A model generated the notes under the pieces. The model ran no database searches and was not told the DNA's origin. It was given only the letters and a program-made list of their open reading frames with translations. A DNA stretch of 64,000 nt from Catenaria anguillulae PL171 (taxonomy: Eukaryota > Blastocladiomycota > Blastocladiomycetes > Blastocladiales > Catenariaceae): NCBI GenBank assembly GCA_002102555.1, contig MCFL01000026.1, positions 186,001-250,000 of the forward strand, given 5' to 3'. Positions 12,292-22,820 of the stretch are shown piece by piece; positions within the stretch are counted from its first letter, which is position 1; each line of letters begins with the position of its first letter. The position numbers and the translations under genes are program-made.

Positions 12292-12694
12292 GGCGGTAAA
12301 TGAGCGAAAAGCAAAGAGTCAGGGATGCTCAAGACATGGAGTGCGTCAGTTGGATCGACCCGTTCAGCATTTTCATACGATTGAAGGCGGGTCGGGTTGG
12401 TGATCGCACTCGCAGCGAACTTGACCATCAGACGAGCTGCCCGTGTCGGGCGGATCGGAGGCCCGCAGTCTCTGCACGATCCACGATCGTCGGTCAGTTG
12501 GAGAGGACCACAGTCATCTCAAAACGGATTTTCCCACCATAAGAATCTCAATGCACATGCTACAGACGGGCGCAATGACCCTATGCATTGGATAGCTCCT
12601 ACAGCCTACTACCATTGCCTTCAGTCTCGTATCTCTTCAGCGACCGTTCCCGCCAGCCACTTCCAGCCGCCGTCTTTCTTCGCAGCAGTCGACC
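12292..12694. promoter_or_regulatory. Divergent promoter region between OPT and SANT genes
   Basis: Gap of 403 nt between two divergent start codons. It must hold both promoters. No clear TATA box or known fungal operator was identified. The last 100 nt before the SANT gene are pyrimidine-rich. Confidence 0.4.
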
Positions 12695-15600
12695 ATGTCT
12701 GTCACCATCCCCTCGCCCTTTCTTGGGCCGTCACCGCCCAGCATTCCTCTTGAAGCGTTGACATCAGAGCGCATTCGGACCTTGGCGCTCGAGGACATCG
12801 AATCGCTCGATGTGTCGCAACTCTCCATTGCCCAGACGGGCGAGCTCATGGAACGCATCAATGAATTGGCCGCCCAGTTCTCTGCTGAGCAGAAGGAAAT
12901 CCAAGACCACCAGCAGCACCAGCAACTCGAGAAGCAGCAGCGCCAGCAGCAAGAGCAGGAACAAGCTCACCGGGAATCCGCAGATCAGCAACTGGCGGCC
13001 GTCCACACACCAACAAATGCTGCTGCAGCCCCTTCCTCGGATGACACAATCACCGAACCGTCGCTCTCCTCAGAAATTGGCGCCACGATCAGGCCTGACA
13101 ACCTCGCATCTCCTCCCAAGTCTTCAGTGTCGCCTTCGAAACCGTCATCATCTGCACCAAACGACTCGGAGCCCCTGTCTCCAAATCAGCAACCAAACTC
13201 CAAGCGCCCATCCCTGCTAAGTCAAATTCTGGCTGCTCCCACCATTCACGAAGTAGACGGCGAGGACGACGACGACGACATTCTCTTGGCTTTCACATCA
13301 ATGTCCGCGCCGGAACCAGACGAACCACCACCTATCCTGTTGCCCGGTGACGCCGAATCGTGCGACCCGCTGATCGAGTCCATCTATGCCGCCAACCGCC
13401 GCCGTACTCTTGCCGCAAAAGCCACGTCCCTTGCGCCCCAAGCTCGCCCGCTTTCGCCACCACCACCACCACCGCCGAGCGAAAACTCCAACCCATCCAC
13501 TAAAATCATCGCTCCGAAACCCATCGACCCGCCTGCCTCACTGCCAAACCCGCAATTCCACATTGATCAGGTTCTCGCCACGATCGCCAACCCCGCGCCT
13601 TCCCTGCACCCCCGCCTTGCCTACCACGTCGCGCAAACCAAACTGCACCAAGTCACGGAACGCATCAACATCACGGACGCTTACTGGCGACAATACGCCA
13701 AATGGAAACGCCGCCTCGCCAAGCTCGAAGCCGAAAAGTACCGCAAGTACGGCGGCGGGCCCGACACTCTCGCCGCCACGGGCTCGTCTTCGTCTTTACC
13801 TGGCGGCGCCGGCGGATCCGACGGTGTGCCGTCGAGTGGCCGCCCACGCGGTGGCGGTGGGAGTGGCTCCGCCGGCGGACTCAGCAGCTCCAACTTTGGC
13901 GGCAACGCGAGCTCGTCAGCGCTTGCGCCCGCGCCCACGCCCGCCCACTTGCTGGGCCACGGTGTGCTGCCGGGCATGTCGAGCGCGCGCAGAGTGCGTG
14001 GCGTGACGCCGCTCGTCGACGCATTTGGCCGGCACGCGGGCGACCATCGCAGTTCGGGCGACCTTTTGTATGCGCGGTCAGAGGAGGATGTCGCGCGCAT
14101 GATTCAGCAAATCGAGGATTCGCGCGAGGAGCGCATTCATAGGTTGGCCGCGCCGATTCCGGATTTGCTTGTGGATTTGCCGACGCGCCGTGAGCGACAG
14201 GCAAAGCTGGCGCAGCATTATCCGGCAGCCGAGGTGGCAGAGGCCTTACGCGAGGAGTTTGGCGATGTGTTTTACCCGGACGTGCACGGGGCAATTCGCA
14301 TCAAGGATCCAGTCACGTATTACTCGGACTTGCGTGTGGCGCGCGGATGGTTGCCGTGCGAAGAGGCCAAATTCTTGCGAGCCTATTTGGAGCATGCAAA
14401 AGACTTTGGTCGGATCGCCGCCGAGGTCGGCACTCGCACGCATGCGCAATGTGTTCAGTTTTACTACCTCAACAAGCACCGGCTGCAGCTGAAAAAGGAG
14501 CACAAGCGGTTCCGCCGGCTCCGCAATGCACAGGGGGGCACGTCTGTGCTCGAAATTGCGACCACGGCCTACGCCCAGCAACAACAGCAGCAGGCCGCAG
14601 CGGCGGCTGCCGCGGCTGCGGCGAGCAGTATGTTGCCAGGCACGCCATTTCATTCGCCGGCCATCAATCCCCTGCCATGGAACCCAACAGCCACCAGTGG
14701 AGGACAGCCCAGCGCGCTTGGCGGGCCCTTACCTGCTGGATTGTTGCTCAAGCCCACAAGTTCGCGGTGGTCTTTGCAAGAGACGGAAGCAATCAAGGCG
14801 GCTGTTGTGGACGTGGGTAAGGAGGATTTGGCGTCGATTGCGATTCGTGTCAAGTCAAAGACCATGGACCAGTGCAAGAATTGGTTGCACAATCACAAGG
14901 ATACCGTGAGCAAGTTGATCCGTGACGAGGAGCGCAAACGTGCCAAGTACGCCCGAAGGGCTGGAAGAGAAGGCAAGTCGGTGTCGCTGGATTTGGATGG
15001 GGATACCTATTCGGATTTGCAGCAGCAGCAGGGCGAACAAGACCAGGGCGACCGAGGGGATCCGGACGGCGCATCGGCATTTGATTCGCCTACCGGTGGC
15101 GTGGATTCCAGTTCGCAGATGGATACGGCGTCGGGAACGGGATCGGGCCGTGGCCGAGGAGCCGGTGCGGCCAAAAAGAAGCGCAAGCGAGATGTCGGCG
15201 CACTTGGGTTGGAAGAACAAGATCAAGCAACAACCGTGGCTCCACCTGTGGCTGCCGGTCGGGGAGGCCGCAGGAAGAGCACCAAGGACAAGCCCAATGC
15301 GGGTGCCGTGGACGAGAGCGGTGATGCGCCGCCACCGAGTCGCAGGCAGCGCGTCGGCTCGCTGTCGCTTTCGCCTCCATTCCAACCTGTATCAGCTGCG
15401 TTTCCTCAACAAGCAGCCAGGGTACGTTCCTTCCGCTTCACTGGGATGCTGGGACAATGGTTCACACTCTCTTCCTGCGTGCGCAGGCAATTCACATTCC
15501 CAACATTCCTTCGCCGCCCATGCAATCCAATGCCACCAACGACCAGACGTTAGCCGCACCTCGTGGACCATTGTTGCAACCGATAGGCCCAGGACCCGAA

Positions 15601-18432
15601 ATAGCCTCCCCCAACAATGGACATCCCCGCGGCTCGTCGTACTGGCGTGCCAATGAAAAGGAGCAGTTTGAAGCCCTCTTCACCCAGTTTGGCACTGACT
15701 GGGATCGCATTGCTGCCGCCATGGGCTCAAAGACGGCCGTTCAAATCCAGCGGTTCCATCAACGCCGGCAACGCCAAGTCCGTGCAAACCCTGCCACCGC
15801 GTCTTCAGGGACATCCAGTGCTGCGGCGGGCACAAGATTACCATCCAAATCGCCTGTACCGAGCGGCGGTGATGCGAGTGGGGACGACGGTGATGATGGT
15901 GCAAAGACTGTGGACGAGTCGGCGCCGGCGACACCAATTTTGAGAGGGAGGCGAGCGTCGAGTATTGTCCCGCCAATCGCACCTGTACCGCTGACAACAC
16001 CCGATCGAGTCCGCCAGCAGCCTTCGCAAACCAAACAGTCGCCCAGACACGCCCAGGACAAGGTCAAACCCAGCAGCAAGGATCCCGTACGTTTTCAACT
16101 TGCCATTCATCCACCGCCGTGTTCTCTCTGTTCCCAACGATGATTGTTTCCTTTAGGTGCAAACCCTCTGCTTCATGTTAGGTCGCCGAGTCCCATGCAT
16201 GCTCGCCGCCGCACCGCCAGCCAACCGCTCCCTCGGCCGCAAGGTTTACCTGGCCTTGACGGCGGAGCCAATCCCAGCGCCGGTAGCAAGTATGTTGCGT
16301 CGTCGCTCAGTAACGCTGCCACCATCGGCTCGGCACACTTGTCAGGTGTCTTGCCATTCCCTGCTCCATTCCCCGGCTCGATCCCAGGGCAGTTTCTCGG
16401 TCTTCAGCACGTGGCACATCTTGCTCAGCAGCAACAACAAATCCAGCAGCAAATGCAGCATCAGATGCATCATCAAATGCAACACCAGATCCAGCAGCAA
16501 CAAGGCCCACCGTCTGCGTCGGGCCAGGCACCCGTAACTTCGGGTCCGGCCACTTCGAGTGCCCAACTGACAACCCAGCAGCAGCAACACCAAATGCAAG
16601 CGGCCATGACGGTGCCGGGCATGAACCCTCTTGCAGGTCTCCCTCCTCAGTATCCCGGCTACCAGTTCCCATTCCCAACGTTTGGTTACTACTACCCACC
16701 CCCCGCGGCTGCCGCCGGGCCTCCGGGTAGCTTTCCGTTCCGCACGACCCCGTACCCATCGCTTCAACGGCCGTTGTACTCGCCATTCCACACTCAGCAC
16801 CCGCAAATGAACGTTACACCCGTTTCCGGCGCCACGCCATACAGTGTATCACAACAGCAACAACAGCAAGCGCCCACGACCGCAGCGCCGTCATCGACAG
16901 CGCAAACGTCAAGTTCCTATGCGACATCGTCCTCTGGGCCAACCACTCTGACGTTCACCACTAGTGCTGCGCCATCTTTGGCAAGTGTGCCGACCTCTGC
17001 CGCCTCGGGTCCCATGTCCTCGGTTTCCGTCCCACTTCAATCGCCGTCGCAAGCACAAGCACAAGCAACTCCCGCACCGGCCGCGTCCCAGTCTCATGCA
17101 CAGTCGCAACCAATGGTACATCACCACCATCACCGTCACATGCATCACCATGCGCACATGGCGGCAGCTGTGCAGCATTTACCGACGGCGGCCGCGGTGG
17201 CCAAAGTCCATGCCGAGTATCCAACTGTAACGTACCCAACCGCCGCCGGCCCCGCTCGTCCCGACACACCCAGTGCCGTTACCATGCCTGCATCTTCCAG
17301 CTCTGTGCTGGCTCCTACGTCATCGTCGGCCGGAATCCCTGCGCCACTGATCACGACACAGCCTACACCATTGCCGCCGCCGGTTGCAAGTGTTGAACGG
17401 CCCATTCTCCCGCCGATTCTCAACAACCCGGTGCAACTGCAGCAACAGCAACAATCAAGTGCGCCTCCGCCGCTGTTGCCGCCAACTGCGCCGTCCATTT
17501 CTTCCGGATCCCCTCCAGAGCAGCAACACACCCTGCCGTTTTCTCGCGAGCATACTGTCGAATCTGGCATGGAGCCAGCTGATCAGCGCTCGGGCATATC
17601 GCATATGCAGCAACAGCCACAGAATCTGTCGCCGCCGCAAAACATGGAGCCAACCACGTGGGCGTCGATTGCATCACGTGCGGGATCTGAGCACCCAGGG
17701 TCACGGCGGGGATCCATTTCTTCGCGTACGGGCGGACCGTCGCCGCAAGGTACTCCTGTCCCTCTGCCCGTGCACGTTGCCGGTTCTGTGGGCCTACCAG
17801 CCCAAGTTCCCGGGGCATCGTCGTCGGCATACTCTTCGCGGCTGAGCTCACCCGTGGGTATGGTGCAGTCGCATTCGTCGTTTGGTGGCGGCTCAGCAGC
17901 CTTGTCGCCACCGCTCATCGGATCATCCACAAGTGGCCAAGGCATGTCCAGCGGTCGATTTGTCCGACTGGCGTCTGTTGACGAACAGCTGCGGTTGCCG
18001 CCGATTCGTGCGCTTGAACCGCCGGTTGCGCCGTCGGCGTTGTCAGATCAAGGCACAATTGCGAGCACCAATTCTCCGTTTCAGCACTCGTCGTTTTCAA
18101 CTGCACCGCCACCCCCGTCAACTGCCTCGCACGCACACAACCCGACCGCGACCGAACCGTCGTCGACATCTTCGCATCGTGCCGCGTCGTTGCCGCCAGC
18201 ACCCATGAGTATTCAGTTTACTCTGCCTCATCCGCAACAAACGCATTCGCATTCCGGATACACGGTGTCGCCCTTTGCTTCGAGCAGTGTCCATGGTTCC
18301 AGCGTACCGCCATCGGGGTCGCCCCCACCGTTTCCTTCACAGGCGCAAACACAACAGCCCCAGACGCAGACACAGCAACAGCAAACGCTGCAGCAGCAGT
18401 CTCCCTCGTCATCCAGCCATCCAATGATTTAG
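12695..18432 (+). CDS. Three-SANT-domain NCoR/SMRT/Snt1-like corepressor
   Basis: Exons are 12695-15421, 15487-16090 and 16157-18432, giving 1868 residues. Intron 1 is clean (GTACGT...GCGCAG). Intron 2 uses a GTTTTC donor, the only phase-correct choice with the TTTAG acceptor; the same donor type occurs in the phosphatase at 22821. The N-terminus is a Gln/Glu-rich coiled-coil candidate, followed by an acidic patch and Pro runs. SANT 1 lies near residues 545-600 and matches the NCoR pattern (KDFGRIAAEV, QCVQFYYLNKHR), preceded by a conserved charged region. SANT 2 is near 690-745 (RWSLQETEAIKAAV). SANT 3 is near 957-1005 (WRANEKEQFEALF). The rest is low-complexity Q/P/S/H sequence. NCoR/Snt1 proteins scaffold histone-deacetylase complexes in the nucleus. 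Assignment to that class rests on SANT 1 and overall layout. Confidence 0.8.
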
Positions 18433-18616
18433 TGTTTGCTCCTCTCGTCCTTTCACTTGATGTTGATGCAAGTTTCGATCAATGTAAATATCGTCTCAAA
18501 CTCTACATGAATCTTCCGAACCCCGCACACTTTCGCTTTTGAAACCACTACAAATCTCGTTCCAGCGACTCACGACCATCAAACCTCATGCTGACCTGGC
18601 TTTTCGGCAGCGTGCC

Positions 18617-19451
18617 TCATTCCGCTGGCCGCTCGCTCGCGGAAGATGATATTTTTGACACCGAAAAGAAAATGAGAGCAAACAGGACCTGTGAGCGAAT
18701 AGTAGAACCATCGTGAGTGCGGAGAAGTCGGTAGGTGCAGGTTGAGCGCAGTTTGGATCAAGACCATACCTCGGCCGAGCAAAAGATGTACGCGATGATG
18801 TACGTTCCTTGATCCCATACGTCGGTATGGTACAGAATGTCATTGACAAGATAGGCAATACGGAATCCTTCGAGGCCAATTGCGCCGATCATGAAGACCT
18901 ATAGGGGATCTCCAGATCGTGTTAGCCCGAACGAGTGCACCACGGACAAATTCACATTGGACTGACGTACGTAAACGATAGCGGTCTTGACCACATTCCA
19001 CTTGGTCCGGATCCATTGGTAGCAGATGGCAAGAAGGACAATGGCGACGGGACCGAGCAACAGGATGATGCCGTTGAAAATGATGTTGTCAAACGGATTC
19101 CAGTATCCTGGGTTGTTCTTGTCGAAATCCTTGTCCAAGCGAGTCACTTTGCTGATGGTGTTCTTGACGAAAACTGGGTGGAAATCGTTAAAGCAGAAAG
19201 GGGCCAGTGAAATTCTGCGCGGCAGACGTGGAAGATTGAAGCGTATACGCACGCATTGGAACGATAACGAAGACGGCAAGGATGACATTAATGACGTTCC
19301 AAATCATTGCGAGAGCGCCAATGCCGCTCGCCAAATTCGGGTACTTTTCGCCGATGGCGAGGAACCCAATGTAAGTCGTGATCGAGTATGTCTTTTCCTC
19401 TTCATTTTCCGCGACCTGAAAGGTGTGGCCAGCTTGAGTACTGGTGGCCAT
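18617..19451 (-). CDS. Small four-helix membrane protein, unknown family
   Basis: Exons are 19451-19253, 19173-18971, 18898-18770 and 18688-18617, giving 200 residues. Introns are 79, 72 and 81 nt with donors GTGCGT, GTACGT and GTATGG, and all phases match. Four hydrophobic helices are visible: GIGALAMIWNVINVILAVF, IIFNGIILLLGPVAIVLLAI, a helix opening exon 3 (VFMIGAIGLEGFR) and one spanning the exon 3/4 junction. A charged loop (RLDKDFDKNN) lies between helices 1 and 2, and the tail is short and Ser-rich. There is no cleavable signal peptide. I do not recognise the family. The gene converges on the SANT gene with about 184 nt between stop codons. Confidence 0.65.
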
Positions 19452-19600
19452 AGTGCTTGCACAAGTGTGGTGTGAGGTTATGTCAACCGACCGTGTGAGA
19501 CATTGTGACTTGCTGATGAAGTCAGATTGAGGGCGACCGTACCTATTTGAGCATGACGATGCATTCTCAGACAAGGCTCTGCTGGATGCTTTGTGCACGT

Positions 19601-19610
19601 GGGGGGGGGG
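19601..19610 (+). repeat. Poly-G tract (10 G)
   Basis: Uninterrupted run of ten G upstream of the four-helix membrane gene. Its exact length is uncertain in any assembly. Confidence 0.9.
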
Positions 19611-19758
19611 TTCGATAGCAAAAATTGGCGGATGGACATGATCTCAAACGAACAAGTGCGCCACAAGCATGGCGGTTGATGAAGGTAATATATGTACAAA
19701 CATGCGTGCGGAATGGAACGCAAGGCGAGTATAACCGAAAATGATCCGAGATGAACCC

Positions 19759-20379
19759 TTAACTTGGAATTCTACTTTTCTTTTGATGGTCATGCGGGAC
19801 CTGTAGCTTTACATCATCGCCGGAACAAAGTCCCTTGAGAACGTCGCCGCCGCTCAATGCGAACTCTCTCAAGTCACTTGGACCGTGAGCATCAATAGCC
19901 GGTTGATGCTGCCTGTCCGCGACAAGACCGAAGACGCGTGGAGGCATCGCCAATCGGTCCCCGATCCGACTTGCACCTCATTTTGCCACTGACAGCGTCG
20001 ATGGAGTCAAGGATTGCACCCAAACGCTGTTTGCGCTCTTTGGTCCAGCTTTCTGCTTCTTTGCTATCGTCATATCTAACACAGCAACCGGACGGTTCAG
20101 ATCCGTTCTGTGCAAGAAAACGCCAACAGACCCTGGTAGGGCCCAAACACTTGTCGTTTGCTCACTAAACCCACGGTGGGGCATTATTTCCACACTTGAT
20201 TCTACTTCCCCAATCAGATTCCTGGGAGCATTGTGCATGAAACGCGCGAAGCATGGTGGTGGAAGCAGCTGGGGAACGAGGAGAATGTGCTTCAAGTCAG
20301 ATCCAAAAACGCGGCCATCACACGCCTTAACCGCTGTACCGTACCAATCAGCGACAGCGCCGGGTCCCGTGAACCGCAT
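19759..20379 (-). CDS. Possible small hypothetical protein
   Basis: Three exons, 20379-20132, 20075-19929 and 19867-19759, fit in phase and give 167 residues ending in a Lys/Arg-rich tail. The inferred introns are 56 and 61 nt (donors GTCTGT and GTCTTG, branch-like CTGAAC and GTGAC). The middle exon is hydrophilic (SWTKERKQRLGAILDSIDAV). No domain is recognised. Introns are at the short end for this window and the first exon has weak coding character, so the gene could be spurious or could have a further 5' exon. Confidence 0.3.
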
Positions 20380-21099
20380 TGTTCTCGTCAGGCAATCAGG
20401 CAATCGTCATGCCATCCTGGTTTCGCCCGCATCTTGGAACCACTGGACTCACGAGTCGCCTGGTATTCTAGCCGGCCGGGATTCGACCCGCGTGTCCCAT
20501 ATTAACACTGCGTGGCATGAATTGTGAGACAGGCAAGGCCAAGCACGAATCGAGTCGCTTGCCATGGAACGAGACTATGACGATAGGCTAGCCCTTGACT
20601 CTCGTGGACCAATGGACGAAACTCGGAGACGTTTCCCATGCCGATGGTGTCACCATAGGATGACAAAGGCAGAGACAGAGGCGTAATGGGGTTGACTAGG
20701 GAACATGACATGGGTTCAGGGAAAGGCAAGCATGAAATACACAATGGGAAGGACATGGAAGCAGGGTGCAAGACGAGAGGATCAGGAAACATGGCAGAAG
20801 CAGGGAACAGGTGAGATTTATCCAAGAGACATGAGGGAGACGGGTGAGAGGCAAGGAATCGCAGGGATGTCAACCGTGACTAGACCACGTCAACTCGTAA
20901 ATGAATCGCGGCCAAATTTTCAACCGAAATCGACCAACGATGATTTGAAACCACTTGCCGCCACCGCCACCGCAAGCACAGCACTGTGTCCGTCAACCAA
21001 CCACGCGTGAACACATCCCTTAAGCTTGCGCCGGAACTGCTTGATGAAACTGCCTGGTAATCCTGCGGACTGGACAGCCAGCATGGTATGATATGTCAT
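20380..21099. other. Intergenic stretch, partly purine-rich
   Basis: No gene supported. Between about 20640 and 20880 the + strand is purine-rich (AGG/GAA/ACA-rich), resembling blocks at 1500-1830, 34000-34340 and 53640-54090. A tRNA-T-arm-like string at about 20471-20495 was examined and rejected. Confidence 0.4.
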
Positions 21100-22492
21100 T
21101 TACACCTTAACCCTCTTGGCATCCACATCCCCGACTTCCGCCAACTCGTCTCCCGCCTGACTTTTCCTTGAGCGCCTCTTCTCCTCCTCTGCAATCAGAT
21201 CCGGTGGCGGTACAAGCGCATACAATGGCACCATCCCCCTCGCATACATCTCGTACATCTCGACGGGCTCGGGAAACAAGTCCGACTCGTCTGACGCACT
21301 GCTCATCTTCTCCCATTCCTCTTGCTCATCCCCATCTCCCAGGTGATCAAACTTGTCGCCATCAGCCTCGTCGGCCCCCAAGTCGGACGATCCCGTCGCC
21401 GTGCGTGACCGAAACGAAGTCGTTGCCGTGGGTCTTGGGCGAGTGATGGGTGCATGGAGAGTTTGCATGCGGACCAGGTTGGGCTGTTGCGAGGTTTGCG
21501 ATGCAATGTGCTGTGACACGACGTGCTCACGGTCGCTGTCGTCGGTGGTGCTGTCGTCATCGGTGTTGTTGCCGTGTACGTCAGTAGTGCTGACGCCGGG
21601 ACGAGTGTTGGGCAGGAGGATGGGTGTTGTGCCGCTGGCACTTGCAGCGGATTGCTGGAATGGATTGACGCGTGGTTTGTTGATGATCGCTGTGAGTTAC
21701 CACAATGAGAAGGCAGTGGTCAGAGCCAGCACATTGCATGCAGGCAATATCGCAGCGACAAACCTCGTTGCATGGTCACGGTTGTATCCCCAACCTGACT
21801 CCCTGGCATCGCCTGTGACGAAAACTGCCAAACCTCCCCGTCCATCTGGTTTGGCTTGCCAATCTTGGACACGGACGACGCGCCAGCCAATGCACTTTGA
21901 TCCGCCGAATGGACATTTTCGTGAGCACGGACATCGTCGCCGGTCAGGATTCGGATGTGAAAAATGTGCCGGTATTCCCGGGCGAGCTCGTCGTAAATCA
22001 AGGCCAGCTCGACGGCAGAGTGACCTGGCCGGGCAATAAGCATTGGGACCGACATTGGGATCGCGGACCAGGAATCTTGGCCGGCAACGTTCGGTGCGCG
22101 ATAGTAGGATGGGTTGCGACCAACCTGGAGTATGGAAGGCATGCAGTCAGTCGGTCGGTCCAACTGAGGCAGTCATGACAGCACATGCTTACCCTTTCCA
22201 CAAGCGCTCCGAGATCGGTGGCCCGGATCACAACTATTTGGTTGGATCAAATAAGTAGCAGTTACATGGATCAGTCTTTGATGCGAAACTTGGCGGTGGA
22301 CAGACTGCAAGGCATACTGTGACTTCGAGAAACGACGGCATCGGATCCATCCTTCGGAAGAGTATCAATGATAGCCTGATGGAAGGGCAAGCACCGCCCA
22401 ATCGTCGTGGCCGACCCTCGAAAGACAAGTGTCGGAGCAAGGGTCGAGTCGGGACAGTGGATTTGAACGGCGGCAACGGAATCATCGGACAT
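21100..22492 (-). CDS. Unknown protein with an FHA-like motif
   Basis: Exons 22492-22318, 22233-22193, 22124-21764 and 21689-21100 fit in phase (introns 84, 68 and 74 nt; donors GTATGC, GTAAGC, GTTTGT) and give 388 residues. The first about 60 residues contain a TTIGR motif and, about 25 residues later, VVSRSHIVV. That spacing and order resemble the Gly-Arg and Ser-Arg-x-His signature of phosphothreonine-binding FHA domains, with a longer insertion. The next about 120 residues include an ordered-looking segment with ALIYDELAREYRHIF. The C-terminal half is low-complexity: a Thr/Asp-rich stretch, an acidic patch (DEQEEWEK) and a basic end (EEEKRRSRK, AKRVKV) that could be a nuclear signal. FHA membership is a hypothesis. 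Confidence 0.55.
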
Positions 22493-22820
22493 GATGCGTA
22501 TGTATGCATATGTTGCTCAGAGTGTTCATCGGCTGGCGTTGAAATTCATTGCATGATTTTTGGAGTCGACTCCCAATTCATATCCGTGCATGTCCGAGCT
22601 CGTCTGACCACGTCCGATCGACGTCCGAAACAATACTACCTACTCTGAGGCAGCTCCAACATCGCCGTGGTTCGGACAGTTTGCATCAACGACAGAAAGA
22701 GACTCCATTTAGTTGACTTGGACACACACAGACTGAAAGACACACCAATCTTCTACCTGCAATCTATACCTTTGTTCGCCACTCTACTCAAAACTGGCAA
22801 CCCCGGTTTCGCTGCTTGCC
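22493..22820. other. Short intergenic gap
   Basis: About 330 nt between the unknown FHA-like gene start and the stop codon of the phosphatase gene. No further feature was seen. Confidence 0.4.

Noticed and set aside
20465-20515. tRNA-like T-arm (GGGATTCGACCCG and its complement)
   Set aside because: The loop lacks the proper T-T-C-R-A arrangement on either strand, and no acceptor, D or anticodon arms could be folded around it.
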